NCBI GenBank assembly: GCA_020249415.1
Contig: JADCFR010000250.1
Span: forward strand, 1-9,237
DNA: 9,237 nt
Direction: 5' to 3'
Origin: Roseomonas sp.
GTDB lineage: Bacteria; Pseudomonadota; Alphaproteobacteria; Acetobacterales; Acetobacteraceae
Part shown: piece by piece, positions 6,664 through 9,237 of the stretch
How positions within the stretch are numbered: position 1 is the stretch's first letter
Layout: the number at the start of each line of letters is the position of its first letter
Made by a program: the position numbers and the translations under genes
Notes under the pieces: model-generated
The model's database searches: none
What the model was told of the DNA's origin: nothing
The model's input: the letters and a program-made list of their open reading frames with translations, nothing else

Positions 6664-8534
6664 GGCGCGCCACCCGAAAACCGCGCGCGCAGCGCTGCAT
6701 AAGCCCCGCCAAGCCCGCGCGGAAAAATCAGCACCAGCGCAATAATAGAAGCCCCCAGCAAAAAGCGCCAATGATCCGTCAGCGGCATGAAGACATCCTT
6801 GATGCTGTGAAAAGCCGCCGCCCCCAGCACCGGCCCCATCACGGTTTGCATGCCGCCCAGTAGGATCATCGCGAGGAAATCCACTGACAAGGGAATGCCA
6901 AGCAGTGTCGGATCAATCGAGCCTTTGGAAAATGCGTAGAGCCCACCCGCTAAGCCCGCCGCCGCACCGGCAATGGTGAAGCCAAGCCAGCGATGGGCGC
7001 GCACATCAATCCCAATCGCCTCAGCACGCGGCGCAGAATCGCGTGCGGCACGCAGGCTTGCACCGAACGGCGCATAGATCACATGGCGCAGCGCGAAAAT
7101 CCCTAGCACTGCTGCCACCAACACCAGGTAATGAAAGGCGCTGCGCGATGCCGCCCAGGCTGAGGGCCAAACACCGACAATACCATTATCACCGCCCGTG
7201 ACCTCCACCCACTGAAAGCAGACCGCATAGGCAATTTGCGCAAAAGCGAGCGTGAGCATCGCCAGATAGATGCCCTGCAAGCGTACAATGAAAAACCCGA
7301 ATAGCGCCGCGAAAACTCCGCCCGCCAAAGGGGCGGCGATCAGCGCCGGTTCCATCGGCATGCCGAGTTTTGTCACCAATAACCCACTCGCATAAGCGCC
7401 AAGACCGAAATAGGCCGCATGGCCGAAGCTCACGATTCCGCCATTGCCCACCAGAAAATTCAGCGAAAACGCGGCAAGGGCGAAGATCAGCACCTCGGTC
7501 GCCACCTTGATGGCATAGGCATCACCAAAGATCGGCACAGCAGCCGCCACCAGTACCGCCAAAAGCACAAGCAATTTCTCGGCAACTGCAAAGCCGCGCG
7601 GTTGCATGATGCCCTCAGGCAAGGCGCTATGCCCCGCGGCACTTTCTTGCCGGCCCAATAATCCCCATGGTTTTACCACCAGCACCAGCGCCATCAGCAG
7701 GAACACCAGCACCAGCGTGATTTTCGGGAAAATCAGCACGCCGAATGCCTGCAATTGCCCGATCAGCAGCGCGGCAAGAAAAGCGCCGCCAATCGAACCC
7801 ATGCCGCCAATCACCGTCACCACAAAAGCTTCGGTGATAATGGAAAGATCCATTTGCGCGGAAGCGGAAACGCGCGGGATTTGCAGGGCGCCACCCAACC
7901 CCGCCAGAAAGGCGCCCAGAAATAGCGTGCCGGTGAACAGCAAAGCCTGATTGACCCCTAGCGCGCCCACCATTTCCCGGTCCCGCGTGGCGGCGCGCAG
8001 TAAGATGCCAAAGCGCGTCTTGTGCATCAACAGCCACAGCAACCCCAAAACCACCGGCCCGGCAGCGATCAGGAAAAGCTCATAAGCCGGAAAGCGTTGA
8101 TCCAAAATCATCACACCATGGCGCAGCCCCGGCGCACGAGGTCCCGGAATATCCATCGGCCCCCAGATATGCAGCACCGCATCCTGCACCATCAGCACCA
8201 CGCCGAAGGTCGCCAGCAATTGAAACAACTCCGGCACCTTATAAATCCGCCTGAGCAGCAGGATTTCCATGACAACGCCAAGCACGCCGACCACCAGGGC
8301 GGAAATCAGCACGCCGGCGAAGAACAGTGTTGGTGATCGTTCAATCTGCAACAGCCAGGGCACGATCGTCACCGCCATATAGGCGCCGAGCATATAGAAT
8401 GATCCATGCGCGAAATTCACAATCCGCGTCACGCCAAAGACAAGCGTCAAGCCCGATGCAATGATGAAAAGCGAGGATGCGCTGGCCAGGCCCGATAGGC
8501 TCTGGACCAGCAGAAAGCTGAATTCCACGCTCAA
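6660..8534 (-). CDS. Fused LivH-LivM permease of a branched-chain amino acid type ABC importer
   Basis: A single 624-residue membrane protein joining both permease subunits. The first half (1 to about 291) is LivH: IVNFAHGSFYMLGAY at 38-52, the cytoplasmic coupling region around LLRAATRDREMVGALGVN, VIGGMGSIGGAF, and the usual LivH end VVKPWGLLG at 286-292. A polar linker (about 293-315) leads into LivM: GIVSFGHAAYFGLGAY with Ser369 to His372, SLRAARDSAPRAEAIGID as its coupling region, LLGGMQTVMGPVLGA, and a FPRGLGG ending. Stop codons and frame changes are absent. The start is TTG at 8534, overlapping the binding-protein stop as TTGA. A GTG two codons later (8528) is an alternative; neither has a good ribosome site, so coupling from the upstream gene is likely. 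An in-frame ATG at 7607 (Met310), 4 bases after GAGGG, could yield a separate LivM. Such fusions occur in other HAAT systems, so function is expected to be normal. Confidence 0.93.
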   Translation of the reverse strand: MSVEFSFLLVQSLSGLASASSLFIIASGLTLVFGVTRIVNFAHGSFYMLGAYMAVTIVPWLLQIERSPTLFFAGVLISALVVGVLGVVMEILLLRRIYKVPELFQLLATFGVVLMVQDAVLHIWGPMDIPGPRAPGLRHGVMILDQRFPAYELFLIAAGPVVLGLLWLLMHKTRFGILLRAATRDREMVGALGVNQALLFTGTLFLGAFLAGLGGALQIPRVSASAQMDLSIITEAFVVTVIGGMGSIGGAFLAALLIGQLQAFGVLIFPKITLVLVFLLMALVLVVKPWGLLGRQESAAGHSALPEGIMQPRGFAVAEKLLVLLAVLVAAAVPIFGDAYAIKVATEVLIFALAAFSLNFLVGNGGIVSFGHAAYFGLGAYASGLLVTKLGMPMEPALIAAPLAGGVFAALFGFFIVRLQGIYLAMLTLAFAQIAYAVCFQWVEVTGGDNGIVGVWPSAWAASRSAFHYLVLVAAVLGIFALRHVIYAPFGASLRAARDSAPRAEAIGIDVRAHRWLGFTIAGAAAGLAGGLYAFSKGSIDPTLLGIPLSVDFLAMILLGGMQTVMGPVLGAAAFHSIKDVFMPLTDHWRFLLGASIIALVLIFPRGLGGAYAALRARFSGGAP

Positions 8535-9237
8535 GCCCGGCGCGCGGCCCGCACTTCTTCTTCGGGGAACATGAAATCAGCGCCATCGGCATAGCGCGCA
8601 TTGCGCATGGTGCCCTGCCCATTGCGCTGCGTGGTTTCACCCACCCAGGTACCCATGGTTCCCTGCTGATCAATGCCACGCATGGTGACGTTGCCAACGA
8701 CGGTTTCGGTCCGCAGATCGCGCAACGTATCCACCAAAACCTCATTGTCCAGGCTATTGGCGCGGTTCAGCATATTGGCCAGCACTTGCACGGTCACATA
8801 ACCAAGCAGGCTGCCCTTGCGCGGCGTGTCATTGAAGCGGGCGCGATAGGCTTCAACAAAGGCGCGATGCGCTGCCCCTTCCACCTGATCCCAGGGATAG
8901 CCCGTCACGACCCAGCCTTCCGGCGTTTCATCACCGAGCGGGATCAGGTATTCCGGCTCGCCCGTCAGCAGGGAAAGCACGAAGCGACGCTCAAACAAAC
9001 CCCGCGTATTCCCTTCCCGCACAAAGGCGGTCAGGTCCGGGCCAAACAGCACATTGAAAATCGCATCGGGCCGTGCCTGCGCCAAAGCACCCACCGTCGC
9101 CCCCGCATCCACGCGGCCAAGCGCTGGATATTGTTCGGCAATCACCTCAGCGCCAGCAATCGCACCACCGATCAGCCGCTTGAAATTCGCCGCCGCCGAT
9201 TGGCCATATTCGTAATTCGGCGCCACAATCGCCCAGC
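8531..9237 (-). CDS. Periplasmic substrate-binding protein of a branched-chain amino acid type ABC importer (5' end missing)
   Basis: C-terminal part of a type I periplasmic binding protein (Peripla_BP_6 / LivJ-LivK family) that delivers the ligand to the fused permease. The frame is open to the right edge, and 235 residues are visible of a usual 400 or so, so start, signal peptide and first lobe lie outside. The visible end begins WAIVAPNYEYGQS, the family's strand and loop after the first hinge (compare the common WAxIxPxYxYG pattern). A GTG within this motif is Val, not a start. It continues with DAIFNVLFGPDLTAFVREG, TGYPWDQ, the helix AFVEAYRARFNDTP, and the tail MRGIDQQGTMGTWVGET, a typical end of HAAT binding proteins. 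The stop TGA overlaps the TTG start of the permease by 4 bp. The ligand (branched-chain amino acid, other amino acid, amide or urea) cannot be decided from this part. Confidence 0.92.
   Translation of the reverse strand, partial: WAIVAPNYEYGQSAAANFKRLIGGAIAGAEVIAEQYPALGRVDAGATVGALAQARPDAIFNVLFGPDLTAFVREGNTRGLFERRFVLSLLTGEPEYLIPLGDETPEGWVVTGYPWDQVEGAAHRAFVEAYRARFNDTPRKGSLLGYVTVQVLANMLNRANSLDNEVLVDTLRDLRTETVVGNVTMRGIDQQGTMGTWVGETTQRNGQGTMRNARYADGADFMFPEEEVRAARRA

Noticed and set aside
6664..6771. Longer open frame upstream of livG that would add 36 residues
   Set aside because: It shadows the permease C-terminus; the ATG at 6663 with an ATGA overlap and MTLLVVENLNK lead is the usual LivG start.

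Overview
The window is an ordinary, densely coded stretch of a GC-rich (roughly 60 %, judged by eye) Gram-negative genome. It most resembles an alphaproteobacterium of the Rhodospirillales/Acetobacteraceae type, such as Roseomonas relatives. That placement rests on protein style and gene content, not on a marker gene, and is only moderately secure. I see no rRNA, tRNA, insertion sequence, CRISPR array, prophage or integration site. Almost every base is coding; the only real intergenic gap is about 60 bp (3788-3847), so no gene-free stretch reaches 300 bases.

Left part, plus strand (1-3787): three tightly packed genes that look co-transcribed. The first is the 3' two thirds of purH (last two steps of de novo IMP synthesis, cut by the left window edge). 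Nine bases later comes rmuC, a membrane-anchored coiled-coil protein with a nuclease-like fold. The third is a concentrative nucleoside transporter (CNT/NupC family) that overlaps rmuC by ATGA. Purine synthesis and nucleoside uptake are thus side by side. A stand-alone class III PLP aminotransferase (3848-5188) follows, with its own good ribosome binding site.

Right part, minus strand (5178-9237): an operon for a branched-chain amino acid type (HAAT/Liv) ABC importer, read from the right edge leftwards. The order is periplasmic binding protein (its 5' part lies outside the window), a single polypeptide that fuses the two permeases LivH and LivM, LivG ATPase, LivF ATPase. All junctions are short overlaps (4, 4 and 8 bp), which indicates translational coupling. 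The transported substrate cannot be read from the sequence.

The two halves converge. The aminotransferase and livF overlap tail to tail by 11 bp, and a perfect 10-bp inverted repeat lies just inside the livF end. The features most worth a second look are the LivH-LivM fusion with a possible internal restart, the altered nucleobase-site motif in the nucleoside transporter, and the convergent junction with its hairpin. I found nothing that supports a wholly new biological system here.
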